A DNA stretch of 64,000 nt, taken from positions 318,001-382,000 of the forward strand of contig NZ_LMDP01000003.1 in NCBI RefSeq assembly GCF_001425835.1, in the 5' to 3' direction. Source of the stretch: Afipia sp. Root123D2. GTDB taxonomy: Bacteria; Pseudomonadota; Alphaproteobacteria; Rhizobiales; Xanthobacteraceae. The notes under the pieces were generated by a model that was not told where the DNA came from, searched no databases, and saw only the letters and a list, made by a program, of their open reading frames with translations. The translations under genes were made by a program, and so were the position numbers. The number at the start of each line of letters is the position of its first letter. Position 1 is the stretch's first letter. Shown in pieces: positions 56,533-64,000 of this stretch.

Positions 56533-56658
56533 TCAGGACTGGACTACCCATCGCAATACCGTCTTGCGTTCGATGGTCCGGCAGATGTGATTTTGGACGA
56601 TGAAGCCGATCACGATGACGGTCAACAGGCCAGCGAAGACCACCTGGTATCGAGCCAA
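56533..56658 (-). CDS. Possible 41-aa single-span membrane protein
   Basis: TTG-initiated frame of 42 codons ending TGA. It encodes ARYQVVFAGLLTVIVIGFIVQN (one strong hydrophobic helix) followed by a basic end, RTIERKTVLRWVVQS. The frame is open farther upstream (to about 56785) without ATG, GTG or TTG, so the true start is uncertain, and no good ribosome site is seen. It lies in the gap between the histidine kinase and the dehydratase genes. Chance is possible. Confidence 0.3.
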   Translation of the reverse strand: MARYQVVFAGLLTVIVIGFIVQNHICRTIERKTVLRWVVQS

Positions 56659-56770
56659 CTTCGGTTCTCGAAAAACCCGTCCTGCCTGACGATACGCGGC
56701 GATTAGGGTCCACCGCGCGAACGCCCAGCCAATCTTCAGACTCGTGAGGACAGTTCGAATGCCGAGGCGT

Positions 56771-58672
56771 TTATCGAGACCGGAGAGTGGTCAGCGTGCG
56801 GCTCAGCTCTTGCAGTTCGTAAGGCTTCCGGATGATGGGAAACTTCGCCGTCGCTGCATGTGCAGCTTCGCTGTAGCCGGTGGCGAGAAGTATAGGCAGA
56901 TCCGGACGCTGCTGATGGATCACGCGGGCAAGCGCCAGACCATCCATCTCACCTGGCATGACAATGTCGCTGAACACCAGATCGACGTCGTCTTTGGCGA
57001 CTTCGTGCAACGCGTCGCTGGCATTCGACACCCATCGCACAGAGTATCCGAGTTGCTCCAACAGCGTCGTACTCGCCATCGCGACATCCGGATTATCCTC
57101 GACGAGGAGAACCGTTCCCGAGCCGATCGACGAACGCTCACTTGCGCCCTGGATCGAAGAATCAGCTCGCGGAAGGGTTATGATCACAGAAGTCCCCGAC
57201 CCAAGTTCGCTTTGAATGTGGATCGTACCTCCCGCTTGATGAACGAAGCCGTATACCTGGGAAAGACCAAGACCCGTGCCCTTGCCGGTTGGCTTGGTGG
57301 TAAAGAATGGATCGAACACCTTGGAGATAACATCGGGGGGAATTCCTTCGCCGACATCCGAAACCACGATCTCGACCTGGTCAATGCTTTCGTCGACGTG
57401 GAGATTTTTCGCCGTAACCGTGACTGTGCCACCCTTCGGCATCGCATCGCGCGCATTGAGAACGAGATTCACCAGTGCAACCTCGAATTCAGCGGGATCG
57501 GCGACAATGGGCCATGTCTGCGGATCGATCTCAATCACAAGATGAACCGCCGAGCCGGTGCCGCTGTCCAGCACGTCCGAAAGCATGGCAACGCTGTGAG
57601 CCACGTTAATCGCCTGCGGATTGAGGTGCTGTCGCCGTGCAAAGCTGAGAAGCTGCTTGGTGAGGGCACCACCTCGCTGCGCCGCCCCCTCGATCGCTTG
57701 CAAGGCCCTTATCGCGCGCGGATCGCCAGCGGCGGCTTTCCTGAGGGCGTGCGCGCTGCCCGAAATGATCATCAGCAAGTTGTTGAAGTCGTGAGCTACT
57801 CCTCCGGTCAGTTGGCCCAGCGCGTCCATCTTTCTCGATTCGGCTAGCTGACGTTCGACTTGCTGAAGTCTGAGCTGTGCTTCTCGCCGCTCGGTAATGT
57901 CGCGCGTGATTTTCGCAAAACCGACCAGCTCGCCGGCGTCGTTGCGCACAGGATCGATAACGACGCTGGCCCAGAAGAACGTGCCGTCTTTCCTGACCCG
58001 CCAGCCGTCTTCTTCGTACCGTCCGGCCGTTCTCGCTATCTCCAGTGCACGCGCGGGCCGGCCCGCGGCTTGATCGACCTCGGTATAAAAACGGGAGAAA
58101 TGCTGACCGACGATTTCGTCCGCCGTATAGCCCTTGATTCTTTCCCCGCCGATATTCCAGTTGTTGATGATCCCGTCGGGACCCAGCATATAAAGGGCGT
58201 AGTCCGTGACGTTGTTGACGAGAAGCCGAAACCTGCTCTCGCTACTCGCCAGCGCAGCCGCCGCTTCGTTCTGCTCCGTAATGTCACGCGTGATCTTTGC
58301 GAAACCGATGAGTTTACTGTCCTCATAAATCGGATCGATCACGACAGAAGCGAGAAACTTCGAGCCATCCTTCCGAACCCGCCAACCCGTCGCGCTGAAC
58401 GTTCCAGCCTTCAACGCGGTTTGCAAGGCTAGCGCCGGCAAACCTGCATCGAAATCCTCTCGTGTATAGAACTTGCTGAAGTGCTGACCCACAATCTCGT
58501 CAGCAGAATAGCCTTTGATGCGCTTCGCGCCCGCGTTCCAACTCGTCACGATCCCTTGCGGACTGATCATATAGATGGCGTAGTCGATGACGCCATTGAC
58601 CAGCAGCCGGAATATCCGTTCGCTCTCATAGAGCCCCTGCTCATCAAGGGACCGCTTAGCTCGCATTGTCAT
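56771..58672 (-). CDS. PAS-PAS hybrid sensor histidine kinase with receiver domain
   Basis: Soluble hybrid kinase of 633 aa with no membrane segment. Start ATG 58672 has AAGGA six bases upstream; a start at 58798 would add 42 residues. Domains: PAS1 about 15-138, PAS2 about 143-265 (both with ADEIVGQHFS and GFAKITRDITE and clearly duplicated), HisKA with H294 in GGVAHDFNNLL, HATPase_c about 390-505 (GKGTGLGLSQVYGF), receiver about 518-630 with phospho-acceptor D569 in LVFSDIVMP. The kinase type is the HPK4-like group often linked to photo- or redox sensing. No output domain; the partner is unknown. Confidence 0.92.
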   Translation of the reverse strand: MTMRAKRSLDEQGLYESERIFRLLVNGVIDYAIYMISPQGIVTSWNAGAKRIKGYSADEIVGQHFSKFYTREDFDAGLPALALQTALKAGTFSATGWRVRKDGSKFLASVVIDPIYEDSKLIGFAKITRDITEQNEAAAALASSESRFRLLVNNVTDYALYMLGPDGIINNWNIGGERIKGYTADEIVGQHFSRFYTEVDQAAGRPARALEIARTAGRYEEDGWRVRKDGTFFWASVVIDPVRNDAGELVGFAKITRDITERREAQLRLQQVERQLAESRKMDALGQLTGGVAHDFNNLLMIISGSAHALRKAAAGDPRAIRALQAIEGAAQRGGALTKQLLSFARRQHLNPQAINVAHSVAMLSDVLDSGTGSAVHLVIEIDPQTWPIVADPAEFEVALVNLVLNARDAMPKGGTVTVTAKNLHVDESIDQVEIVVSDVGEGIPPDVISKVFDPFFTTKPTGKGTGLGLSQVYGFVHQAGGTIHIQSELGSGTSVIITLPRADSSIQGASERSSIGSGTVLLVEDNPDVAMASTTLLEQLGYSVRWVSNASDALHEVAKDDVDLVFSDIVMPGEMDGLALARVIHQQRPDLPILLATGYSEAAHAATAKFPIIRKPYELQELSRTLTTLRSR

Positions 58673-58964
58673 GACATTCCTTGCCCGCAAGCGGTAATGC
58701 TTTGCGGCATCGTTCGTTCCGAAAGCGAGCTTGCGGCCTCCGCTCAGGCATATCCGGTACGTTATCGGATTCGCCACTGTTCTCCTCGCGCCAACCAATA
58801 GAGGCGGTTCATCGCGGTCATCAGGGGTCTCCCTCGACTTGCAATGCAGAATATATCATTGAAATCATTGATGTTTATAGATATGCCGCGCCGCGAACGC
58901 GCTGAAGCATCCCGAAATCACAGTGAGCACCGTCCGTGGTCCACGAGTGGAAGGGGCCCGAGGC

Positions 58965-59240
58965 TTAATCCTTCCGGAAATGCTCTGGCTTGAGTTTGGT
59001 GCTCTGGGACGGCTGAAATTCAGCCGCGCAGGCTGCCGTCAGACTGTTTCGATTCTGGCTCAGACACGCTTCGATCTTCGTCACGTTGGGAATATCTGCG
59101 CTGCAAAATCGAAATGCATCGCCCATGCAGGCCGACCGTTCCTGCGACGTCCCCTGCGCCCACGTCTCCACAGACACAAACATCGAAGCCACCAACGCAG
59201 AGCCCGCCACGAGCGCAAATTTCATTGGCGCGGTCTTCAT
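58965..59240 (-). CDS. Small exported cysteine-containing protein
   Basis: Protein of 91 aa; ATG at 59240 has AGGAG upstream and gives a signal peptide (MKTAPMKFALVAGSALVASM, cleavage near VETWA). Upstream in-frame sequence is out of place. The mature part of about 60 residues is RSACMGDAFRFCSADIPNVTK followed by IEACLSQNRNSLTAACAAEFQ, with four cysteines in C-x7-C-x12-C-x11-C-like spacing, typical of small 'cysteine-rich repeat' secreted proteins of rhizobia. Function unknown. Confidence 0.8.
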   Translation of the reverse strand: MKTAPMKFALVAGSALVASMFVSVETWAQGTSQERSACMGDAFRFCSADIPNVTKIEACLSQNRNSLTAACAAEFQPSQSTKLKPEHFRKD

Positions 59241-59502
59241 GGCCTGATCTCCTACCTCGAGTGAACGTGGCGTATCGGCCAGATAATTCCGATACAGCGG
59301 ACTTACCCGAGACCATAAATAGCACGTCGCGGTAAGGTCACAGCTGCGGTCTATGGCCGCGCGGCCATGTCGTACTCCGATATCCGCGCATCGGTGCCGT
59401 GATTGTTTTGCGCATCCTGCCGAGCGCATATCCCGACGCGTCGACCCAAAGCACGCCCGGCAGGCGGCATCAGCTCAAACCAGCCGGCGCGGTCAGGCTC
59501 AG

Positions 59503-60570
59503 CTATAGCTGTAGCAGCCGCATCGCATTGCCGCCGGTCAGTTGCGCCAGCGTCGTCTCGTCCATCCCATTGACGCCCGCGATATGGCCGATCGGATTGT
59601 ACTCAGCCATGTCATAGGGATAGTCGGTCCCCATCAAAATCCGGTCGGGACCGAACACATCGAGCAGATAAGCCAGCTGGTGATAGCTGAACACGACCGT
59701 GTCGAGATAAACCTGACGCAGATAAGTGGTCGGCGGCAGCGGCAGGTCACCATGAGAATCCTGCCGCGCGCCCCACGCATGATCGATGCGTCCGGAATAA
59801 GCCGGCAGATAGCCGCCGCCATGGACAGCCATGAGTTTCAGATCAGGGAAACGTGCGAGCGTTCCGCTGAAGATCAGATTATGCAGCGCCAGCGTCGTCT
59901 CCAGCGGATTTCCAACCACGTTGTTGAAGTAGAAGTGCGTCAGGCGTTCGCCCTGCGTAAAGCCGTTGGGATGAAGCATGATGAACGCGCCGAGCTGTTC
60001 GGCTCTGGCGAAGAACGGCCGGTAAGCCGGATCTGATAACTCCTTGCCGTCGACATTGGTCAAGATCTGCACACCCTTCAGCTTCAGGTGCGTCATGACA
60101 TAGTCGAGTTCGCGCACGGCCAGTTCAGGCTCCTGCAGCGTCACACCGCCAAGGCCGAGGAACCTGTCAGGCCGGCGCGCGCAGAATTCCGCAACGCCGT
60201 CATTGGCAATGCGATGGGCCTCTTCCGCGATTTTTGGAGGAAGATGATAGTAGCACTGGCCCGGTGCCGGCGCGACGACCTGGATGTCGATACCCATCCT
60301 GTCGAGGTCGCGCAAACGCCGGTCGATGGTGGTCATCACCTCGTTGATATCTTTTTCCTGACCGGCATTGATCGCCTTGGTCGCGTCGTCGGCGAAATAG
60401 GCCAGCGAGATGCGGCTGATATCGATATGCGGCTGCGCGACCTTGGCCGCTTCCGGCACGAAGATGTGCGAATGAATATCGAGGGTCGTCGACGATGGAC
60501 GGCGGGCGCGGCCATCGGCGTCGTGGATGCGGGCAGCCGTGAGGCCATAGCGATTCTTGCGGTCGATCAT
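59503..60570 (-). CDS. Amidohydrolase, ACMSD-like decarboxylase family
   Basis: Metal-dependent amidohydrolase-2 family protein of 355 aa. The metal motif is DIHSHIFVP (H33, H35), with MAVHGGGYLPAYSGRIDHAW (further His and the active-site region) and MGTDYPYDMAE (metal Asp) near the C terminus. Relatives decarboxylate aromatic or muconate acids (ACMSD, LigW, gamma-resorcylate decarboxylase). Cotranscribed with the GntR gene (35-base gap), divergent from a Liv transporter, which supports catabolism of an imported aromatic acid (inference). Confidence 0.88.
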   Translation of the reverse strand: MIDRKNRYGLTAARIHDADGRARRPSSTTLDIHSHIFVPEAAKVAQPHIDISRISLAYFADDATKAINAGQEKDINEVMTTIDRRLRDLDRMGIDIQVVAPAPGQCYYHLPPKIAEEAHRIANDGVAEFCARRPDRFLGLGGVTLQEPELAVRELDYVMTHLKLKGVQILTNVDGKELSDPAYRPFFARAEQLGAFIMLHPNGFTQGERLTHFYFNNVVGNPLETTLALHNLIFSGTLARFPDLKLMAVHGGGYLPAYSGRIDHAWGARQDSHGDLPLPPTTYLRQVYLDTVVFSYHQLAYLLDVFGPDRILMGTDYPYDMAEYNPIGHIAGVNGMDETTLAQLTGGNAMRLLQL

Positions 60571-60605
60571 TGAAATGTCCCGTTCTTATTGTTGAACGCT
60601 GAAGC

Positions 60606-61241
60606 TCAAGCCTGCATCGCCGTCCATTCGAGGGCGGTGCTGAAGCGTTTCACGGCAGCCGAAACGTGGGATTTGAGCAGGCTCACGGCCCGGCGCGAAT
60701 CCCGATCCTGGAGTGCTGAGATGATGGCGTTGTGCTCTTCGACGAACTTGTGAGCTTTTGGGCCCCGAACGGCGGCCACGCTCATCCTGACAAGACGTTC
60801 CGTCTCTTCGATCAGGTCGCAGGCGGTCCGCGACATGCGGCCGTTGTTCGAGCATCGTGCCAGAGCGCAATGGAAATCCCGGTTGTAGGTGATGAACTCG
60901 TTCTCGCAATCGCCGTGGAATTCACGAAACCGATCGAGCGCCTTCAATTCCTCATCGGACGCATTCTTCACGGACTCCGCGATGCAGGCGAGTTCGAGCG
61001 CCTGACGAAACGCGAAAATCTCGTTGGCGTCGCGCAACGAGACCGGCGAGACCCGATAGCCCTGACGGGGGATCACGATCACCAGCCCTTCGCTGACGAG
61101 ATGCTGAAGCGCCTCGCGTACCGGCGACTTGCTGACGTCGAACTGCTGGGCGAGCTCCTGCTCGCGCAATTCGCGCCCCGGCGGCAGATCGCAGGTCAGA
61201 ATGCCCTGCCTGAGAAAATCGTAGATCCGTTGCCCCTGCAT
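60606..61241 (-). CDS. GntR-family regulator, FCD (FadR) subfamily
   Basis: Regulator of 211 aa. Winged HTH at about 1-70 (RIYDFLRQGILTCDLPPGRELREQELAQQFDVSKSPVREALQHLVSEGLV). The FCD domain follows (about 75-205) with histidines in YNRDFHCAL, EEHNAII and KSHVSAAV, likely metal ligands. Divergent from the liv genes at 61475 and cotranscribed with the amidohydrolase, so it probably controls both in response to the transported acid. Confidence 0.92.
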   Translation of the reverse strand: MQGQRIYDFLRQGILTCDLPPGRELREQELAQQFDVSKSPVREALQHLVSEGLVIVIPRQGYRVSPVSLRDANEIFAFRQALELACIAESVKNASDEELKALDRFREFHGDCENEFITYNRDFHCALARCSNNGRMSRTACDLIEETERLVRMSVAAVRGPKAHKFVEEHNAIISALQDRDSRRAVSLLKSHVSAAVKRFSTALEWTAMQA

Positions 61242-61272
61242 TTTATCCCGCGGCTATCGTTTGACTCTCATT

Positions 61273-61288
61273 TGTGAGATATCACAAT
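61273..61288. promoter_or_regulatory. Candidate GntR operator
   Basis: TTGTGA-GATA-TCACAA, perfect 6-bp arms, 32 bases before the GntR start codon in the 233-base divergent gap. It resembles the T-G-T...A-C-A pattern of FCD regulators. The remaining part of the gap is AT-rich with no other clear feature. Confidence 0.7.
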
Positions 61289-61474
61289 ATCAGTTCAACT
61301 CACGGATAGTATCCTCAACCGTAATATGTTTTCTACCAGATATTGCGCAAATCAAGCCATAATTCGTCAAATTGATTTGGGTTATTGACTCTGGTCAGCA
61401 CTCAGTGACATCCTAGAAATTGATAAGAATATAAAACCAGATGTATCAAAACTGGATTTCAAGGGAGGTATGAC

Positions 61475-62695
61475 ATGGTGCGTTCCCGCATCCTTCTATC
61501 GACGACAATTCTCGCGGCGTGGGCTCTGGCGGCGCCGGTGCAGGCGGCCGAACCGCTCAAGGTCGGCTTCATGACCGTCCGTTCCGGAGCTCTGGCGGCC
61601 GGCGGCCGGCAGATGGAGGAAGGTCTCAAGCTGTGCATGGACGAGCATAAGGGCGAGATGGCCGGGCGGAAGATCGAGATCATCACCGCCGACACCGCCG
61701 GCCAGCCCGCTGTCACCAAAACCAAGGCACAGGAACTTGTCGAACGAGACGGCGCGCAGGTCCTGATCGGCCCGCTTGCGGCCTTCGAGGCGCTGGCGAT
61801 CGACGACTATATCCGCCAGACCAAGACGCCGATCATTTCGCCGTCCGCTGCGGCGGAGGACCTGACCCAGCGCAAGCCGAACCCGTGGTTCGTGCGCGCC
61901 GTCGGCACGTCCGCGCAGGCCCACCATCCGCTCGGCGAGTATGCCGCCAAGGATTTGCACTACAAGAAGATCGCGATCATCGCCGACGACTTCGCGTTCG
62001 GTCATGAAATCGCAGCCGGCTTCCAGCGCACGTTCGAACAAAACGGCGGCAAGGTGGTCCAGAAGCTGTGGTCTCCGCTCAATGCCGCGGAATACGGCAC
62101 CTACATCACGCAGATCGATCCGAACGTCGATGCGGTGTTTGCGGCATTCGCCGGCGGCAACGGCATCAAGTTCCTCGGCGAATACAAGAACTACGGCATG
62201 CAAAAGCCTGTTCTCGGTGCCATGACGACCGTGGATGAAGGCATCCTGAAGCGCATGGGCAGCGAAGCCGTCGGCGTGATTTCGTCGGGCTGGTACAGCG
62301 CCGCCACCGATACGCCTGCCAACAAGAAGTTCGTTGAAACCGTCCGCAAGGCTTACGGCGCCGATCCGGGTTACTACACGGTCGGCGCGTACATGGCCTG
62401 CCAGTTCCTCAACAATGCGCTGGAGCAGGTGAAGGGCGACATCTCGAACAAGGAAGCCTTTATGAAGGCCTTGCGCAACGTCGATATTCCTCAAAGCCCC
62501 TACGGGCCCGTGAAACTCGACAAGTACGGCCAGCCCATCCTCGATATCGCGATCCGCAAGGTCGAGAAGAAGGACGGACGACTGCAGAACGTCGTCATCA
62601 AGACTTATCCCGCTGTGAGCCAGTTCTGGACCTACGGCGCGGATGAATTCCTCAAGAGCCCGGTCTACTCGCGCGACTGGGCACCGGCGAAGTAA
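61475..62695 (+). CDS. Periplasmic substrate-binding protein, LivK type (third system)
   Basis: Binding protein of 406 aa. Signal peptide 1-24 (cleavage after APVQA), mature start AEPLKVGFMTVRSGALAAGGRQMEEGLKL. An AGGGAGG ribosome site precedes the ATG. It belongs to the branch with aromatic ligands among LivK-like proteins by its context next to an amidohydrolase (inference). It differs clearly in sequence from the binding proteins at 4256, 5670 and 13441. First gene of a livK-H-M operon. Confidence 0.92.
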   Translation: MVRSRILLSTTILAAWALAAPVQAAEPLKVGFMTVRSGALAAGGRQMEEGLKLCMDEHKGEMAGRKIEIITADTAGQPAVTKTKAQELVERDGAQVLIGPLAAFEALAIDDYIRQTKTPIISPSAAAEDLTQRKPNPWFVRAVGTSAQAHHPLGEYAAKDLHYKKIAIIADDFAFGHEIAAGFQRTFEQNGGKVVQKLWSPLNAAEYGTYITQIDPNVDAVFAAFAGGNGIKFLGEYKNYGMQKPVLGAMTTVDEGILKRMGSEAVGVISSGWYSAATDTPANKKFVETVRKAYGADPGYYTVGAYMACQFLNNALEQVKGDISNKEAFMKALRNVDIPQSPYGPVKLDKYGQPILDIAIRKVEKKDGRLQNVVIKTYPAVSQFWTYGADEFLKSPVYSRDWAPAK

Positions 62696-62720
62696 TTCGC
62701 AATCGTCGGGAGGGATCCGC

Positions 62721-63581
62721 ATGAATTTCTGGATCATTCAAGGTTTGAACGGTCTGGCGTTCGGATCCCTCCTGTTTATTCTTGCGTCGGGCTTTTCGCT
62801 GATCTTCGGCCTGATGCGCATCGTCAATCTTTCGCACGGTGCGTATTTCATGCTCGGCGCCTATGTCGGACTGTCGGCGATCGAGGCCGGCGTGAATTTC
62901 TGGATCGCGATCCTGATCGGCGGCGGCGCCATCTGCATTCTCGGTGCCGTCATCGAGCGCTTCATCCTTCGCAGGCTGACCGGTCAGCCGCTGGCGCAGG
63001 TTCTGGTAACGCTCGGCATTGCGTTCATCATCGCCGACACCTGCGTCTGGATCTGGACCGGCGATCCGCGCCCGGTGCCGATGCCGAGCGAACTGACAGG
63101 TGCGTTCCGGATCTCGCATCTGGCTTTTCCGATCTATCGCCTGTTCGTGATCGGCGTGGCGTTCGCATTGGCTGCGGCACTCTGGTTCCTGCTTGAGCGC
63201 AGCCGCCTTGGTGCAATGATCCGCGCCGGCGTCGACGATCTGACCATGGCGCGCGCCATGGGGATCCGGACCTCGCTTCTGTTCTCCGTGGTGTTCTGCC
63301 TCGGCTCTGCGTTGGCGGGAGCCGGTGGCGTGCTGTCCGGGCCGATCCTGTCGGTCTATCCCGGACTCGATACCGACATGCTGCCGCTGGCACTGGTTGT
63401 CGTCATTCTGGGCGGCGTCGGCAGCCTGCTCGGCGCGTTCATCGGCAGTCTGATCATTGGCTTCATCTACAGTTATGGGCAGGCGCTGTTTCCGGATCTC
63501 GCCTACGTGATCCTGTTCCTGCCGATGGTTCTGGTTCTGACCCTGCGGCCGACCGGCCTGTTCGGAAGGCAAGCCATCTGA
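62721..63581 (+). CDS. livH: Branched-chain-type permease LivH (third system)
   Basis: Permease of 286 aa from ATG 62721 (MNFWIIQGLNGLAFGSLLFI), with GGGAGGG upstream; earlier frame is not family-like. LivH motifs are LFILASGFSLIFGLMRIVNLSHGAYFMLGAY and VVVILGGVGSLLGAFIGSLIIG, ending RPTGLFGRQAI. It starts 25 bases after the binding protein. Its TGA stop overlaps the ATG of the next gene by one base. Confidence 0.94.
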   Translation: MNFWIIQGLNGLAFGSLLFILASGFSLIFGLMRIVNLSHGAYFMLGAYVGLSAIEAGVNFWIAILIGGGAICILGAVIERFILRRLTGQPLAQVLVTLGIAFIIADTCVWIWTGDPRPVPMPSELTGAFRISHLAFPIYRLFVIGVAFALAAALWFLLERSRLGAMIRAGVDDLTMARAMGIRTSLLFSVVFCLGSALAGAGGVLSGPILSVYPGLDTDMLPLALVVVILGGVGSLLGAFIGSLIIGFIYSYGQALFPDLAYVILFLPMVLVLTLRPTGLFGRQAI

Positions 63582-64000
63582 TGCGCGCTCCGGCTTCAAA
63601 CGTTCTATTGTGGTTGATCGCCCTCGCCGCGCTGCTCGCGACGCCGTGGGTGGTGACGTCTGAATATTATGTCAACATCGCAAGCCAGATCGTCATCGCA
63701 GCGATTCTTGCGCTCAGTCTCAATCTCCTGATTGGCTTCGGCGGCATGATCTCACTCGGTCACGCGGTCTATCTCGGCGTGGCCGCCTATCTGTCGATCT
63801 ACCTCACCGCTCACGCCGGATTCGGCCATCTCGCGGGCGCTCTGATCGCTATTGGCGCGACAACGGCCCTGGCAATGCTGTTCGGCTATCTGGCGTTGCG
63901 CGCGTCGGGCCTCGGATTTCTGATGATCACGCTGGCGCTTGGCCAAATCCTGTGGGGCGTCGCCTATCGATGGGCCAGCCTGACCGGCGGCGACAATGGA
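63581..64000 (+). CDS. livM: Branched-chain-type permease LivM (third system, 3' end outside window)
   Basis: First 140 codons of a LivM permease; the frame is open to the window end. ATG at 63581 overlaps the livH stop (TGATG). The early hydrophobic helices and the LivM motif LSLNLLIGFGGMISLGHAVYLGVAAY are present, then SGLGFLMITLALGQILWGVAYRW. The livG and livF ATPases would be expected downstream, beyond the window. Confidence 0.93.
   Translation, partial: MRAPASNVLLWLIALAALLATPWVVTSEYYVNIASQIVIAAILALSLNLLIGFGGMISLGHAVYLGVAAYLSIYLTAHAGFGHLAGALIAIGATTALAMLFGYLALRASGLGFLMITLALGQILWGVAYRWASLTGGDNG

Noticed and set aside
58855-58871. Direct repeat ATCATTGA-A-ATCATTGA before the kinase gene
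   Set aside because: Two 8-base copies in AT-rich DNA could be chance, and no regulator is adjacent to link with them.

Overview
The window is high-GC alphaproteobacterial DNA, most like the Nitrobacteraceae (Rhodopseudomonas, Bradyrhizobium, Afipia). The reasons are four branched-chain-type ABC transport systems, many CoA-thioester catabolic genes, a minimal PutA of the Bradyrhizobium type with an Lrp-type regulator, and 87-base 'GTCATGsCCGGG' palindromic repeats between genes. No rRNA, tRNA, CRISPR, phage or insertion-sequence gene was seen. The window opens inside an IclR regulator and ends inside a livM gene.

Layout. (1) 1-7123: an IclR regulator and a livG-F-H-M-K operon, followed by a duplicated second binding protein with its own terminator and two palindromic elements; a glycerate 2-kinase (ttuD) follows. 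(2) 8967-22610: a hydroxycinnamate (p-coumarate/ferulate) locus. It has a MarR repressor (couR), a three-gene ABC transporter with a LivM-LivG fusion, its binding protein (couP), a CoA ligase (couB), a hydratase-aldolase (couA), a DUF3237 gene, a TRAP transporter (tarPQM) and 4-hydroxybenzoate hydroxylase (pobA). Gene content and order agree with what I recall of the CouPSTU/TarPQM region of Rhodopseudomonas palustris. A 17-bp palindrome, consensus RTTATA-N3-TATAAY with one mismatch at the first site, lies at three of its promoters and is the likely CouR operator. (3) 22989-26846: small accessory genes (thioesterase, LysR, flavin-binding protein, CxxC-cluster protein, an unknown, and a nitroreductase that belongs to the next operon). 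(4) 26148-36902: a TetR-headed acyl-CoA operon (CaiB transferase, SDR, CoA ligase, two unequal acyl-CoA dehydrogenases, nitroreductase) and divergent thiolase and acyl-CoA ligase genes. It looks like beta-oxidation of a branched, cyclic or aryl-substituted acid. (5) 37371-48298: a small exported protein, Lrp-putA, a LemA/TPM membrane operon, a crotonase, a GNAT, a DUF1127 protein, a LysR gene with a perfect 23-base palindrome, and a second thiolase. (6) 48431-53918: an unknown protein, an MscS channel, and a MarR/ClC divergent pair. (7) 54015-64000: an L-arabinonate-dehydratase-like gene with an RraA-like partner, a PAS-PAS hybrid kinase, a small cysteine-rich exported protein, and a GntR/amidohydrolase pair divergent from a third livK-H-M set.

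How the genes work together. In region 2, hydroxycinnamates are taken up by two unrelated high-affinity systems and activated by CouB. CouA then shortens the side chain, and PobA hydroxylates the 4-hydroxybenzoate formed from p-coumarate. The aldehyde dehydrogenase needed between CouA and PobA is not in the window. Region 4 supplies most steps of a second CoA-dependent pathway, but its hydratase would have to come from elsewhere, for example the crotonase at 44235-45071.

Limits. Names rest on recognisable motifs and remembered family features; no database search was possible. Start codons were chosen from ribosome binding sites, signal peptides and family lengths, and the alternatives are stated.
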